64,000 nt of DNA from Bacteroidales bacterium. GTDB lineage: Bacteria; Bacteroidota; Bacteroidia; Bacteroidales; UBA932. Position numbers and translations under genes: made by a program. Below are positions 43,512 through 52,654 of the stretch, piece after piece. How positions within the stretch are numbered: the stretch's first letter is position 1; each line of letters opens with the position of its first letter. The notes under the pieces are model-generated. The model was not told where the DNA came from. It saw nothing but the letters and a program-made list of their open reading frames with translations, and did not search any database. The DNA lies in NCBI GenBank assembly GCA_017617475.1, contig JAFZWC010000021.1, forward strand, positions 1 through 64,000, in the 5' to 3' direction.

Positions 43512-43537
43512 CCGGAGGGAGGGTCAGCCCCCTCCGG
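43512..43537 (-). terminator. Intercistronic GC-rich hairpin inside the PUL
   Basis: CCGGAGGG pairs with the GC-rich CCCTCCGG complement (8-bp stem plus 3 more inner pairs) between the surface glycan-binding gene and GH5_4. No T-run follows on the minus strand, so it is more likely an RNA processing or attenuation structure that lowers expression of the downstream enzymes than a full terminator. Confidence 0.5.
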
Positions 43538-43551
43538 ATTAAAAGAACTGC

Positions 43552-44270
43552 CTATTTCTTCAGGCAAATTTGGGTGATGGTATAGCCGGTTCCGCAAATC
43601 ACCAGGCCGCCATTGTTGATGAGGAAGTCCACATCTTCGGCCGTGAGTTCCACCTCGTGACCACCATCCTGGAGCGGAAGGTTGCCGTCGGGGGCCAGGC
43701 CGGCCAGGCTGGGAATGGAAGCCCAGCTGCCGTTGCCGATGCGGATGCATCCATCGGGATCGTCAATGGAGTAGTGGAGGCACAGGACAGTACCGGCTTC
43801 CACAGTGGTCCAGTCATAACCGCCCCAAGAGAGATCGGTCACAGCGCCGCCACTCCAGGTGACGGTGGAATTGCCTTCCCAGATGGCCGTCTCCACAGGG
43901 CCAGCGGAAGAAGTGGTCACCAGGACCACCTCAGTGATGGTCCAGTTCGCACCGCAGATTACGAGACCGCCATTGTTGACGAGCTCGGCAAGGTCGGCGG
44001 CGGTGAGTTCAAACTCATAACTGGTGAGACCGGCAATCGGGAGGTTTCCGTCCGTTGCAAGGCCTGCAAGACTCGGGAGAGCCTGCCAGCTGCCGTTACC
44101 GAAGCGCATGACGGCATCGTCGGCATTGGCAGTGAAGGATACGGCGAGTTTGGTTCCGGCCTCAACGGTGCTCCAGTCGAAACCGCCCCAAGAGAGAGCG
44201 CCCATGGAGCCGTCCCAGTTGCCGACGGTCGTGCTGCCTTCCCAGATGGTGGTGCGCTTTTCGGCTGCGC
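43552..44270 (-). repeat. Tandem 360-bp modules in the IPT/TIG protein gene
   Basis: Two adjacent segments about 360 bp apart encode modules that agree in most positions; shared stretches include ACCGCCATTGTTGA-like and CAGCTGCCGTT(G/A)CCGA-like sequences at matching offsets (43605 vs 43965; 43725 vs 44085). The similarity points to recent in-frame duplication. Confidence 0.75.
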
Positions 44271-46308
44271 CAAAGTGAATCATGGAAATGCCCTTGATAT
44301 AGGCGCCTTCACCATTGATCACGAAGGAGTAGCCCCAGCCTTCACCCGTCTTGGTGAGCTGAGCATAGATGTCATCGGTTACCTCGAAGGAGAAGAAGGT
44401 GTCGCCGGAGGCGGCGTTGTTGGCGGAAACAGTGTTCTCACCACCCAGGACATCCAGGTTGATGGCATCCCAGTGACCGGCCTGCAGCTTGTACTGCCAC
44501 CAGTCGTTGTAGGTTTCGTAGTACACACGCACCAGGTCACCTACCTGCAGTCCAGCCTGTACGAAACCGTCCTCGGGACCGGCCTCCAGGTTGGCGCCCC
44601 AAGCGGCGAGGTCGTGCTTGCCCTGCCAGATGTAGGTCTCCGTGAACGGAGCGGTGATCTCGAAGGGAACGGGCCAGGTGAGTTCGGTTCCGTCTACCAG
44701 GACCAGATCCAGGCGATAGACACCAGGGCCGATCTTGTCCGGAATGCCGAAGGACATGGACTCGTCGGTACGCACGCCGAAGCTGGTCACCTTCTTACCC
44801 TTGATGAACACCTGCTCAATCTGCATCAGGTTTTTACCCTTGATGGAGATATTGTTGCCCAGGCCGAAGGAAGGAGTAGCGAACTCGATGGACACGGCCA
44901 TATCGTAAGAAACGGGGAGCTCGAAGGTACTGGTCTCGTAACCGGCGGCCGACACGAGCGTAATAGCGCTGGTGTAAGCCTGCTCGGGGATGGTTACTTT
45001 CACAATGGCGTTACCCAGTTCATCATCTTCCAGCTCGAAATCGCAATCGATGAAGCCCTGCTTCTCGTCACCCATCTTCACGGATTCAACCAGGTCGAGG
45101 TCATAACCTTCGATGGTGACGACGGTCTCTCCGGCCACATACTCATCGAAGTGTTCCCAGGCCAGGATGTCCGGCTTCACCACCTCGATATCCTCGCTGT
45201 AAGCCTGCTTGCCGGATTCCAGGGTAACGGTCACGGGGCCGTCCTTGGCGTCCACGGGCTGGATGGCGACGATCTTGCCGTCGGAAAGGTACCAGGAGCC
45301 TTCCTCGGAGTTAGTGAATTCCACCTTGGTAACCAGATCCAGGTCTTCACCGGAGATTTCCACCTCGCAGCCGGCCTTGAAGCGCTTGTCCTCGGCCAGG
45401 GAGACGACGGCGAGATCCGTTACGCTGACGGTCTCAATCTCACCGGCAACGAATTCCTTGCCGGCGAAAGAAGTGAGCACGATGTTGCCGTCGGTAGCCT
45501 TGGGAGGCAGATTGAAGCTGATGCCCTTGCCATCCTCGGCCAGGTTGAATTCCACCTCGGCCACCTGCGGCAGGGCTACGTTCTGGATCATGTCCAGGTG
45601 CTCGCCGGTTACGGTGATGACGTCACCGCTCTTGTAGGTAGCCTTTTCGGCCTCATCCACAGTAGGATCACCCACCTCCAGGTCGGTCTGGGTGTAAATG
45701 TGGTTGGGAATGGTGGAGTCATCTTCCAGCTCATTCACATCGGAGAGGATGACGGGACCGGAGATAGCGCTTGCAGGAACCGTCACCTTGAGCTCGTGAC
45801 GGCTCTGGCTTACGAATTCCGTAGCCACGGCGTTCTCGTCGCCCGTGAAGATGACTTCCTTGACATCGTTGAGGTATTCGCCCGTGAAGGTGATCACGGA
45901 ACCGGAGAGAACCTCGGCGGGAGTAAAGGACTCAATCGAGATGGGCTCGGTAAAGGTAAGGTCGAAACGGGTGGAAGCCTTGCGGCCGTCACTGCCGACC
46001 ACGGTCACTTTACCCACCTCGGGGCCTTCCATGGGAACCATCACGCGAATTTCGCTCTGGGCGCCCGATTTGACCACCGTAATGTCGGAGACGGTTATGC
46101 CGCCGCCGAACTGAACAGAAGTGGCATTCTCCAGACCGCCGCCCACGAGGCGGAGTTCACCGCCGCGCATGACCGGGTTAGGAGCGATGGCTGCCAGGGA
46201 GAAGCCGTTGAACTGGTCGGTATCCAGCTCCGACTTCTTACAGCCGGCAAAAGCGGCCAGTACGAAGCCCAGTACGGCAAGAAGGGAATATTTCAGTATC
46301 TTTTTCAT
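43552..46308 (-). CDS. IPT/TIG surface glycan-binding protein with C-terminal repeated modules
   Basis: 918 residues, lipoprotein signal (LAVLGFVLAAFAGCKKSE). Residues about 35-540 are a chain of IPT/TIG immunoglobulin-like domains (PNPVMRGGELRLVGGGL; FTPAEVLSGSVITFTGEYL; ATYKSGDVITVTGEHLD). From about 550 three modules of 115-125 residues follow, the last two nearly alike: each opens IWEG, contains LSWGG(F/Y)DW(S/T)TVEAG, then GNGSW.(A/S).PSLAGLA.DGNLP and ends NNGGLVICG.....T. It is encoded directly after the SGBP gene in the SusCD operon, so a surface carbohydrate-binding role is inferred; the modules look like an uncharacterised carbohydrate-binding type. Confidence 0.82.
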   Translation of the reverse strand: MKKILKYSLLAVLGFVLAAFAGCKKSELDTDQFNGFSLAAIAPNPVMRGGELRLVGGGLENATSVQFGGGITVSDITVVKSGAQSEIRVMVPMEGPEVGKVTVVGSDGRKASTRFDLTFTEPISIESFTPAEVLSGSVITFTGEYLNDVKEVIFTGDENAVATEFVSQSRHELKVTVPASAISGPVILSDVNELEDDSTIPNHIYTQTDLEVGDPTVDEAEKATYKSGDVITVTGEHLDMIQNVALPQVAEVEFNLAEDGKGISFNLPPKATDGNIVLTSFAGKEFVAGEIETVSVTDLAVVSLAEDKRFKAGCEVEISGEDLDLVTKVEFTNSEEGSWYLSDGKIVAIQPVDAKDGPVTVTLESGKQAYSEDIEVVKPDILAWEHFDEYVAGETVVTIEGYDLDLVESVKMGDEKQGFIDCDFELEDDELGNAIVKVTIPEQAYTSAITLVSAAGYETSTFELPVSYDMAVSIEFATPSFGLGNNISIKGKNLMQIEQVFIKGKKVTSFGVRTDESMSFGIPDKIGPGVYRLDLVLVDGTELTWPVPFEITAPFTETYIWQGKHDLAAWGANLEAGPEDGFVQAGLQVGDLVRVYYETYNDWWQYKLQAGHWDAINLDVLGGENTVSANNAASGDTFFSFEVTDDIYAQLTKTGEGWGYSFVINGEGAYIKGISMIHFGAAEKRTTIWEGSTTVGNWDGSMGALSWGGFDWSTVEAGTKLAVSFTANADDAVMRFGNGSWQALPSLAGLATDGNLPIAGLTSYEFELTAADLAELVNNGGLVICGANWTITEVVLVTTSSAGPVETAIWEGNSTVTWSGGAVTDLSWGGYDWTTVEAGTVLCLHYSIDDPDGCIRIGNGSWASIPSLAGLAPDGNLPLQDGGHEVELTAEDVDFLINNGGLVICGTGYTITQICLKK

Positions 46309-46326
46309 ATTCTTTTCTCCTTAAGA

Positions 46327-47631
46327 TTATTTGTAAGGGACAGCACGGATGTTGTCAATCTTCATGATGGGCTGGCAGTCCGTACCGGTCACACCACCAG
46401 ACCATACGAAGATGGTAAGGGAAGTGAAGGATTCGGGTTTGATGTCCACCGAGTTGGCAGTACCGTCGGACTTCTTGTTGAACTCGGTATAAGGTACCGT
46501 AACGGTAATCCACTGGTCTCCGGTATCGTAGGAACCACTGTCTTTCCAGGGGATCCAAAGAGCACGGGGAGCCTGGGGCACACCGTCACCGCTGATGAAC
46601 TTGTTGTTGGCGCCGGCAGTAACTTTGCCATAGATATCCAACACTCCTTCTCCACCACCGGTAATCACATCCACACCACCAATGATAAGCTGCATGGCAC
46701 CAGCCTTCCAAGGATTGGAAGAAGGGATGTAGAGCTCGAACTTGAGGGCCATGGTGTTCCAGGCAGAGAAATCGGCGAAGTCAGTCAGACGAGGGCTGTC
46801 TGCATAAGTAACAGGATCGTCCCAGTCTCCGGGCCAGTACTCGAAGGAGAAATTGGCATCGTTCCAGCCACCTTCCGCATCCAGGGTCACGTTGGGATCG
46901 CCGAAACGGAGGAAGTTGCCGCTGATGGCGGTATCGTCGGTTTCAATCACGGCGCTGTGCCAGCCATGGGGAGCAGGGGCTACGGTATTGTCAAAGTTGA
47001 AGAGCATACCGCGGCTGTCCTTGTACTGGAAGATGGACTGAGCCGTACCGGAAGCAGTGGTCACCTTGATCTTACCGGGCTGGGAACCTTCGGGTACCAC
47101 CACCTCAAACGAGGAGCCCGTAGAAGCAGCCACCTCAACCTCGGCGGCGCCGGGGAACTGGACGGTAAGCGGAGGGAAGAGATAAGAACCGCTGATGGTT
47201 ACCTTCTCACCGGCCTTAGCCCATTCGTTGCTCATGGAGAGCACCTTGGGGGCCGGAGGCAGCACCTTGAAGTCGTAAAGGACAACAGAACTGTCGCGGG
47301 TAATGAGGTGCATCTTGTCGTCCTGAACGGTAGGCAGGGACTTGGGGACGGCCACCACCAGGGTATGAGCGGTCATGTAGCTGGTGTTGAGCACCGCCGG
47401 CTGATCGTTGAAGTAGATATCGTGAATGCTGGTAAGGTTCTCACCCACGATGCAGATGGTTTCTTCCATGGCGGCCTGGCTGATGATTACATCCTTGTCG
47501 GCATAGCGGACAAAGTGCACGGTAGGGACACCGGAGGTCTCTTTGTAACGGTCCGGATAGTCGATGGACGTACAGGAAGAGAGGAAGGCCAGACCCACGA
47601 GAATACCAATATATTTATTCATTGCTTTCAT
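46327..47631 (-). CDS. Surface glycan-binding protein (SGBP-B type), lipoprotein
   Basis: 434 residues with lipobox (YIGILVGLAFLSSCTS). Two IPT/TIG-like domains in the first half (TICIVGENLTSIHDIYFND; AKAGEKVTISGSYLFPPLTVQFPG), then a C-terminal beta-rich domain (LFNFDNTVAPAPHGWHSAV ... WNTMALKFELYIP ... PYTEFNKKSDGTANSVD) of the type seen at the end of SGBP-B proteins from xyloglucan and mannan loci. It sits directly after SusD, the usual SGBP place, and holds polysaccharide at the cell surface. Start may instead be the ATG 9 nt further in. The ligand is inferred to be glucomannan or xyloglucan. Confidence 0.85.
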   Translation of the reverse strand: MKAMNKYIGILVGLAFLSSCTSIDYPDRYKETSGVPTVHFVRYADKDVIISQAAMEETICIVGENLTSIHDIYFNDQPAVLNTSYMTAHTLVVAVPKSLPTVQDDKMHLITRDSSVVLYDFKVLPPAPKVLSMSNEWAKAGEKVTISGSYLFPPLTVQFPGAAEVEVAASTGSSFEVVVPEGSQPGKIKVTTASGTAQSIFQYKDSRGMLFNFDNTVAPAPHGWHSAVIETDDTAISGNFLRFGDPNVTLDAEGGWNDANFSFEYWPGDWDDPVTYADSPRLTDFADFSAWNTMALKFELYIPSSNPWKAGAMQLIIGGVDVITGGGEGVLDIYGKVTAGANNKFISGDGVPQAPRALWIPWKDSGSYDTGDQWITVTVPYTEFNKKSDGTANSVDIKPESFTSLTIFVWSGGVTGTDCQPIMKIDNIRAVPYK

Positions 47632-47642
47632 GGATTCAGGAA

Positions 47643-49421
47643 TTAAAAGTCATAGCTGAAGGTTTCGCGTACGTCTACGTGGATGGGATCTACGGTAGAA
47701 CCTACGTTGGGGTTCATCACCACGTCTTCCGTGGGGAAAGGAATGGTGAACATGGAAGGCTTCACGTCGGTAAGTTCTTCGGTGGTATTGTAGACAATCG
47801 AGCTCTTGTCCCAAGCGTGGGCGCCGGGGCCGAAATAACTGCCGTCATCGGCCACCACATAGTCCTTGTAGACTCCGCTGATACCATCCCAGTGGGAACG
47901 GCGCTGAGCCAGGAGCTCGGCGATGCAGGCATCCATGTCATAGTAGGAACGGCGGACAAAATCGTACCAGCGGTCTCCTTCGAGGGCCAGTTCCAGACGG
48001 CGCTCCTTCCATACATCGTCGAAGGTGACGGAAGTGAGGGGCCTGGCGTGTGCACGCTCGCGCACCTTGTTCACATAGGTGAGGGCGTTGCCGGCATCTC
48101 CGGTGAGGACGCAAGCCTCTGCGTAAACCAGATAGATATCGGACAGGCGGAGGATATGGGTGGGCAGCTGATAGCACATCTTGTCGGCGGTCACGCCCAC
48201 AGCGGCCAGGTGGTCGGTTCCGCAGCCATAAATATGCTTGGCATACACGGCACCGGACTGGCAGCACCACTGCTTGTTGGAACCGTTCTTCTCCAGACCG
48301 GTGGGATAGTAATCGTCGTCGAAGTAGAAACGATACAGGTCCAGACCGCCTTTATCCTGCCAGTACTGGGGATAAAAGTCGCCGAACATCATCATCGTTG
48401 CCTGGCGACGGTCGTCATTGTCCACGCGGAGGGCGGGATCTTCGATGGCGGAAACGCCGAAAGCATCCTGCAGGTCTACGCTGGGGCCTTTCCAGTCACC
48501 CCAGGTGTTGCCGAACTCGTCGATACCCGACATGCTCACGTCGCTCTGGATGGAGTTCTGAGCGGTCCAGATACCGGTTGCGGACACCCACTGCCAGGAG
48601 AACAGGTTCTCACCGGTCTGCTGGAAGATGCTGGGCTGCATGCGGAACACATCGGCATAGTTGGGAGTCAGGCTGCGGCCGGAGTTCTGGATCACATCCA
48701 GGGCATACTGCTTGGCCTTATCCAGGTCGGCATTGTTCAGGGAACCGCTTACGCCGGCCTTGGTGAGGTACACCTTGGAAAGGAGGCCTTCGGCGGCATA
48801 GTAGTCAATGCGGTTGTATTTGTTGAGATTGGGATCCTTGGGGAGGAGCTCCATGGCTTTCTCCAGGGTCATCACGATGTACTCGTACACATCGGCCTTC
48901 TCCACCTTGTACTGGTCGTTGTAGGTGGCTTCCTTGATCACCTCGGTATTGTCGTGGATGATGGGAACGTCACCGAAAGTACGCACCAGCATGAAGTAGG
49001 CCATGGCCTTCCAGGCCAGGGCTTCGCCGATGGCCTTGTTCCTGACGGCCTCGCTGGCCGTACCCTTGGAATTGCGGATGTTGTTGATGACGGTATTGCA
49101 CTGAGCGTTCACGGCCCACAGGGAATAGGACATATTCTGCAGGTCCTGGTCGGTACCGTTCACCGTGAGGGTGGAATAGGCGTTGTTGCCCTGGTACACG
49201 TTACCGCACATGGTTTCGGAACCATATATGTAGAAGCGGATGATGTCGTACCACGGGGAGTTATACAGGTAGTTCACAGACTGCTCCACCTGCAGGTCAT
49301 TCTGATAGTAGTTGGCAGTGGTGTAACTGTCCTCGGCCGGACGGTCCAGGAACTTGGAGCAGGATGCGCTCATCATAACCACAGCAACAGCGGTAAGGAT
49401 ATATTTGAATGTATTTTTCAT
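47643..49421 (-). CDS. RagB/SusD family glycan-binding lipoprotein
   Basis: 592 residues starting MKNTFKYILTAVAVVMMSASC, lipobox SASC. Typical SusD N-terminus SKFLDRPAEDSYTTANYYQND, TPR-like helices (AIGEALAWKAMAYFMLVRTFGDVPI) and the C-terminal block FDDVWKERRLELALEGDRWYDFVR. It forms the lid of the SusC transporter and binds oligosaccharides at the cell surface. The ATG at 49419-49421 was chosen because GGAGGA lies 8 nt upstream of it and the signal peptide begins there; an ATG 15 nt earlier is 1 nt after the SusC stop and also possible. Confidence 0.95.
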   Translation of the reverse strand: MKNTFKYILTAVAVVMMSASCSKFLDRPAEDSYTTANYYQNDLQVEQSVNYLYNSPWYDIIRFYIYGSETMCGNVYQGNNAYSTLTVNGTDQDLQNMSYSLWAVNAQCNTVINNIRNSKGTASEAVRNKAIGEALAWKAMAYFMLVRTFGDVPIIHDNTEVIKEATYNDQYKVEKADVYEYIVMTLEKAMELLPKDPNLNKYNRIDYYAAEGLLSKVYLTKAGVSGSLNNADLDKAKQYALDVIQNSGRSLTPNYADVFRMQPSIFQQTGENLFSWQWVSATGIWTAQNSIQSDVSMSGIDEFGNTWGDWKGPSVDLQDAFGVSAIEDPALRVDNDDRRQATMMMFGDFYPQYWQDKGGLDLYRFYFDDDYYPTGLEKNGSNKQWCCQSGAVYAKHIYGCGTDHLAAVGVTADKMCYQLPTHILRLSDIYLVYAEACVLTGDAGNALTYVNKVRERAHARPLTSVTFDDVWKERRLELALEGDRWYDFVRRSYYDMDACIAELLAQRRSHWDGISGVYKDYVVADDGSYFGPGAHAWDKSSIVYNTTEELTDVKPSMFTIPFPTEDVVMNPNVGSTVDPIHVDVRETFSYDF

Positions 49422-49437
49422 CTTGCTGTCCTCCATT

Positions 49438-52400
49438 TTAGAAAGTGATGTTAACGCCGAAGGAACAAGTCATAGGGGAAGGATAACGTCCATTATCCAC
49501 ACCGAAGGTCAGACCGCTGGAGTCCTGGGTGGAAGCACCCACTTCCGGATCGTAACCCATGTATTTGGTAAAGGTGTAGAGGTTCTGGATGTTGCAGTAG
49601 AGGCGGATGTTCTCGATCTTGACTTTCTGGAGAACGCTCTTGGGGAATGTGTAACCCAGCGTAATGTTCTTGATACGCAGGTAGGAACCGTCTTCCACGT
49701 AACGGTCGCTCAGGCGGTCGTTGTCGTTGGGGTCGGCGATGGTGGGACGGGGGGTCTTGGTGTCGGCGTTGACCACGCGCACGTTGGTCACGTCATTCAG
49801 CCAGTCCTTGGAAGGGTCGATGGCGGCCAGCTTGGCACGGTCGGCGATGCTGGTGTGCTGGTTGGTCCAGACGCTGTTCATGTGCACCAGACCGTTATAG
49901 CCCTGGCCCATCAGGTTGTAGTTGAGCACCTTGTTACCCACGGAACCGGCCAGGAAGATGCTCAAGTCCACGTTCTTGTAACGGAAACTGTTGGTCCAGC
50001 CGAAGGTGAACTTGGGAAGCGGGGAACCGATGTTGGTGCGGTCCAGTTCGTTGATCACGCCATCCTTGTTCACATCCTCGAACTTGAGGTCACCGGGCCA
50101 TACGGTGGTGTTGCGGTTGAACACGCCGTCGGCGGGGAACTTCTCGGCCTTGGGGGAATTCATGATGTCCTCGAAGTCCTTGTAAACGCCCACGACCTTG
50201 TAACCGTAGAAGTTATAGAGGGACTGGCCGATCTCGGTGACGGACACGATATCGCTCCACTGGCCGTAGCCCACGAGTTGTGCGTTGGTACTGCCGTCCA
50301 GAGCAACCAGCTTGTTCTGGTTGAAGGAGATCTGGAAGTTGGAATCCCAGCCGAAGTCCTTCTTGTCGATGGGGTGCGTATCCAGGGTGATTTCCAGACC
50401 GCGGTTGCGGATGGTACCGTAGTTACCCTTAGGGGCATAAAGACGGGAAGAAAGGTTACCCAGCGTACCCATATAGGAAGGAAGGGTCATGGACATGAGC
50501 ATGTCGGAAGACACCTTCTGGTACATGTCGATGGTGAGGTTGAGGCGGTTCTGGAAGAAACTCAGGTCGATACCCAGGTTGGTCTGCACCTGCTTCTCCC
50601 AGTGGATACCGGTGTTGGAAATGTTGGCGGGACGCTGGCTGTCACCCAGGGCGGAGGGCATCTTGCTCATGCCGGACTCCCAGGCACCGGAGCCGATGTT
50701 GGCGTTACCGGTCTGGCCCCAGCCCAGGCGGATCTTACCGTCGTTCAGGATGTCCTTGTTGGTGTAGAACTTCTCATTGGTGAAACGCCAGCTGCCGGCT
50801 ACGGAGTGGAAGCCTGCCCAACGGTTATCCGGACCGAAGTTGGAAGAACCGTCGTAACGGAAGGTGTAGGTGAGCAGGTAGCGGTTGTCGTAGTTGTAGG
50901 TCTCACGGGTAAAGAAGGAGGCCATGGCGGAAGAACCGAAACCGGAATTCACCTTGGGCGTGCCGGTGGCAAGGCCCAGGTTGTGGATTTCGTCGGACGG
51001 GAGGTCCGTATTGGCACCTCTCATATAGTCCCAACGGGATTCCCAGGCTTCCTGACCCACCATGGCGGTGAGACTGTGCTTGCCGAAGGTGTTGGCGTAG
51101 GTGAGGTAGTTCTTCACGGACCAGTAGGTACTGTTGTTCTGCTGGCGGCTGATGGAGTTGCTACCCTGCTGGAAGGTACCCAGGGAAATCTTGGGTTTGT
51201 AGGTCTCGGCCACGGAACTGCTGATATCGAAGCCCACCTCACTGCGGAACACGAAGTGCTTGACGGGCGTGAGTTCGGCGTAGACGTTACCGGTGAGTTT
51301 CTGACGCTTCAGGGTATTCTCGTTGTACATGGCCAGGGCCACCGGGTTCTTGGTGGTATAGCCTTCGCGTACCACGGTGGAGTAGTTGCCGTCGATATCG
51401 TAGACGGGGATATCGGGCAGGGAAGACAGGGAGTAGAAGATTACACCTTCATTACCGTCTGCCAGTTTCAGGTCATCGTGGGTGAGGGCGTAGGTAGCAT
51501 TGACACCCAGTTTGAACCATTCCTTGAGCTGGGCATCCAGATTGGTGCGGAAGCTCAGACGGTCGAAGTTGGAACCGATGATGGTACCCTGCTGGTTCAT
51601 GTAGGAACCGGACACATAGTACTGCACCTTCTCGGAACCGCCGGTGGCGCTTACCTGGTGCTGGTGCTGGAGGGCGGTGCGGAACACCTCGTCCTGCCAG
51701 TTGGTACCTTTTCCCAGAATGGAAGGATCGGCATAAAGGGCGTTGGCGTTAACTTCACCCAGGTCTACCATGTCGTTATAGAACTCGGCAAACTCGCGGA
51801 GGTTCATCATCTTGATGCGGCTGGTCTGGCGGGACACGGCGAACATGCCATCGTAGGAGAACTTGGCGTCGCCGGCCTTACCGTGCTTGGTGGTGATGAG
51901 CACCACACCGTTGGCACCCTGGGCACCGTAGATGGCCGTAGCCGAAGCATCCTTGAGGATTTCCATGCTCACGATATCGGCCGGGTTGATGGTGGACAGC
52001 GGGGAAATGGTGGAAACACGGCCATTACCGAGGGCATCACCCAGACCGAAGTCGGAACCGGAATTGCCGCCGCCCTGAACGATGACGCCATCAATGACGT
52101 ACAGAGGTTCGGCGTTGGCGTTCACGGTAGCCTGGCCACGGACGCGGATGGAGGAGCTGGAACCAGGGGCACCGGAGGTCTGCACGGCGGTAACACCGGC
52201 GGCGCGGCCCTGCAGGGACTGGTCCAGGTTGGTGATGATGGAACCCTTCAGGTCTTCCTCCTTCATGGAGACGGAAGCACCGGAAAGGTCACTCCTTTTC
52301 ATGGTACCGTAACCCACGACGACGACTTCGTCGAGGAATTCGGCATCCTCTTTCAAGAGCACGTTGATGACAGACTGGCTGCCCACAACGATTTCCTGAG

Positions 52401-52626
52401 CTGCATAACCGATGGAAGAGAACACGAGCGTAGCGCCGGGCTTCACCGTGATCACGTAGTTTCCATCCAGGTCTGTGATGACACCATTGTTGGTGCCCTT
52501 CTCCATGACACTGACTCCGATCGCCGGTCCCTGGTCGTCAGAAACCTTACCCGTCACCTTGTTCTGTGCAAACAGGGCGGCAGAGGCGAGGAGCGCCAGC
52601 ATGAAGGTCACAAATTTTTGTTTCAT
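49438..52626 (-). CDS. SusC-type TonB-linked outer-membrane transporter
   Basis: 1062 residues: Sec signal (FMLALLASAALFAQ), carboxypeptidase-like domain (VTGKVSDDQGPAIGVSVMEKGT), TonB box region (EFLDEVVVVGYGTMKRSDLSGA), plug (LDQSLQGRAAGVTAVQTSGAPGSSSSIRVRGQATV and PLYVIDGVI) and a long 22-stranded barrel (ending FGVNITF). It imports mannan-derived oligosaccharides into the periplasm together with the SusD protein that follows. The last residue is Phe, as usual for such barrels. It lies 28 nt after GH5_7 and has no obvious promoter of its own. Confidence 0.96.
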   Translation of the reverse strand: MKQKFVTFMLALLASAALFAQNKVTGKVSDDQGPAIGVSVMEKGTNNGVITDLDGNYVITVKPGATLVFSSIGYAAQEIVVGSQSVINVLLKEDAEFLDEVVVVGYGTMKRSDLSGASVSMKEEDLKGSIITNLDQSLQGRAAGVTAVQTSGAPGSSSSIRVRGQATVNANAEPLYVIDGVIVQGGGNSGSDFGLGDALGNGRVSTISPLSTINPADIVSMEILKDASATAIYGAQGANGVVLITTKHGKAGDAKFSYDGMFAVSRQTSRIKMMNLREFAEFYNDMVDLGEVNANALYADPSILGKGTNWQDEVFRTALQHQHQVSATGGSEKVQYYVSGSYMNQQGTIIGSNFDRLSFRTNLDAQLKEWFKLGVNATYALTHDDLKLADGNEGVIFYSLSSLPDIPVYDIDGNYSTVVREGYTTKNPVALAMYNENTLKRQKLTGNVYAELTPVKHFVFRSEVGFDISSSVAETYKPKISLGTFQQGSNSISRQQNNSTYWSVKNYLTYANTFGKHSLTAMVGQEAWESRWDYMRGANTDLPSDEIHNLGLATGTPKVNSGFGSSAMASFFTRETYNYDNRYLLTYTFRYDGSSNFGPDNRWAGFHSVAGSWRFTNEKFYTNKDILNDGKIRLGWGQTGNANIGSGAWESGMSKMPSALGDSQRPANISNTGIHWEKQVQTNLGIDLSFFQNRLNLTIDMYQKVSSDMLMSMTLPSYMGTLGNLSSRLYAPKGNYGTIRNRGLEITLDTHPIDKKDFGWDSNFQISFNQNKLVALDGSTNAQLVGYGQWSDIVSVTEIGQSLYNFYGYKVVGVYKDFEDIMNSPKAEKFPADGVFNRNTTVWPGDLKFEDVNKDGVINELDRTNIGSPLPKFTFGWTNSFRYKNVDLSIFLAGSVGNKVLNYNLMGQGYNGLVHMNSVWTNQHTSIADRAKLAAIDPSKDWLNDVTNVRVVNADTKTPRPTIADPNDNDRLSDRYVEDGSYLRIKNITLGYTFPKSVLQKVKIENIRLYCNIQNLYTFTKYMGYDPEVGASTQDSSGLTFGVDNGRYPSPMTCSFGVNITF

Positions 52627-52654
52627 GCTACTAGATTTGATGGTTAATTAATAA

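Noticed and set aside
43570..47646. Very long open frame (1358 codons) on the plus strand opposite the two surface glycan-binding genes
   Set aside because: It is exactly antisense to clear lipoprotein genes; low stop density is caused by GC-rich codons. Similar antisense frames at 49354-52647, 37066-39723, 34930-36828, 57150-59759 and 28459-29841 were rejected for the same reason.
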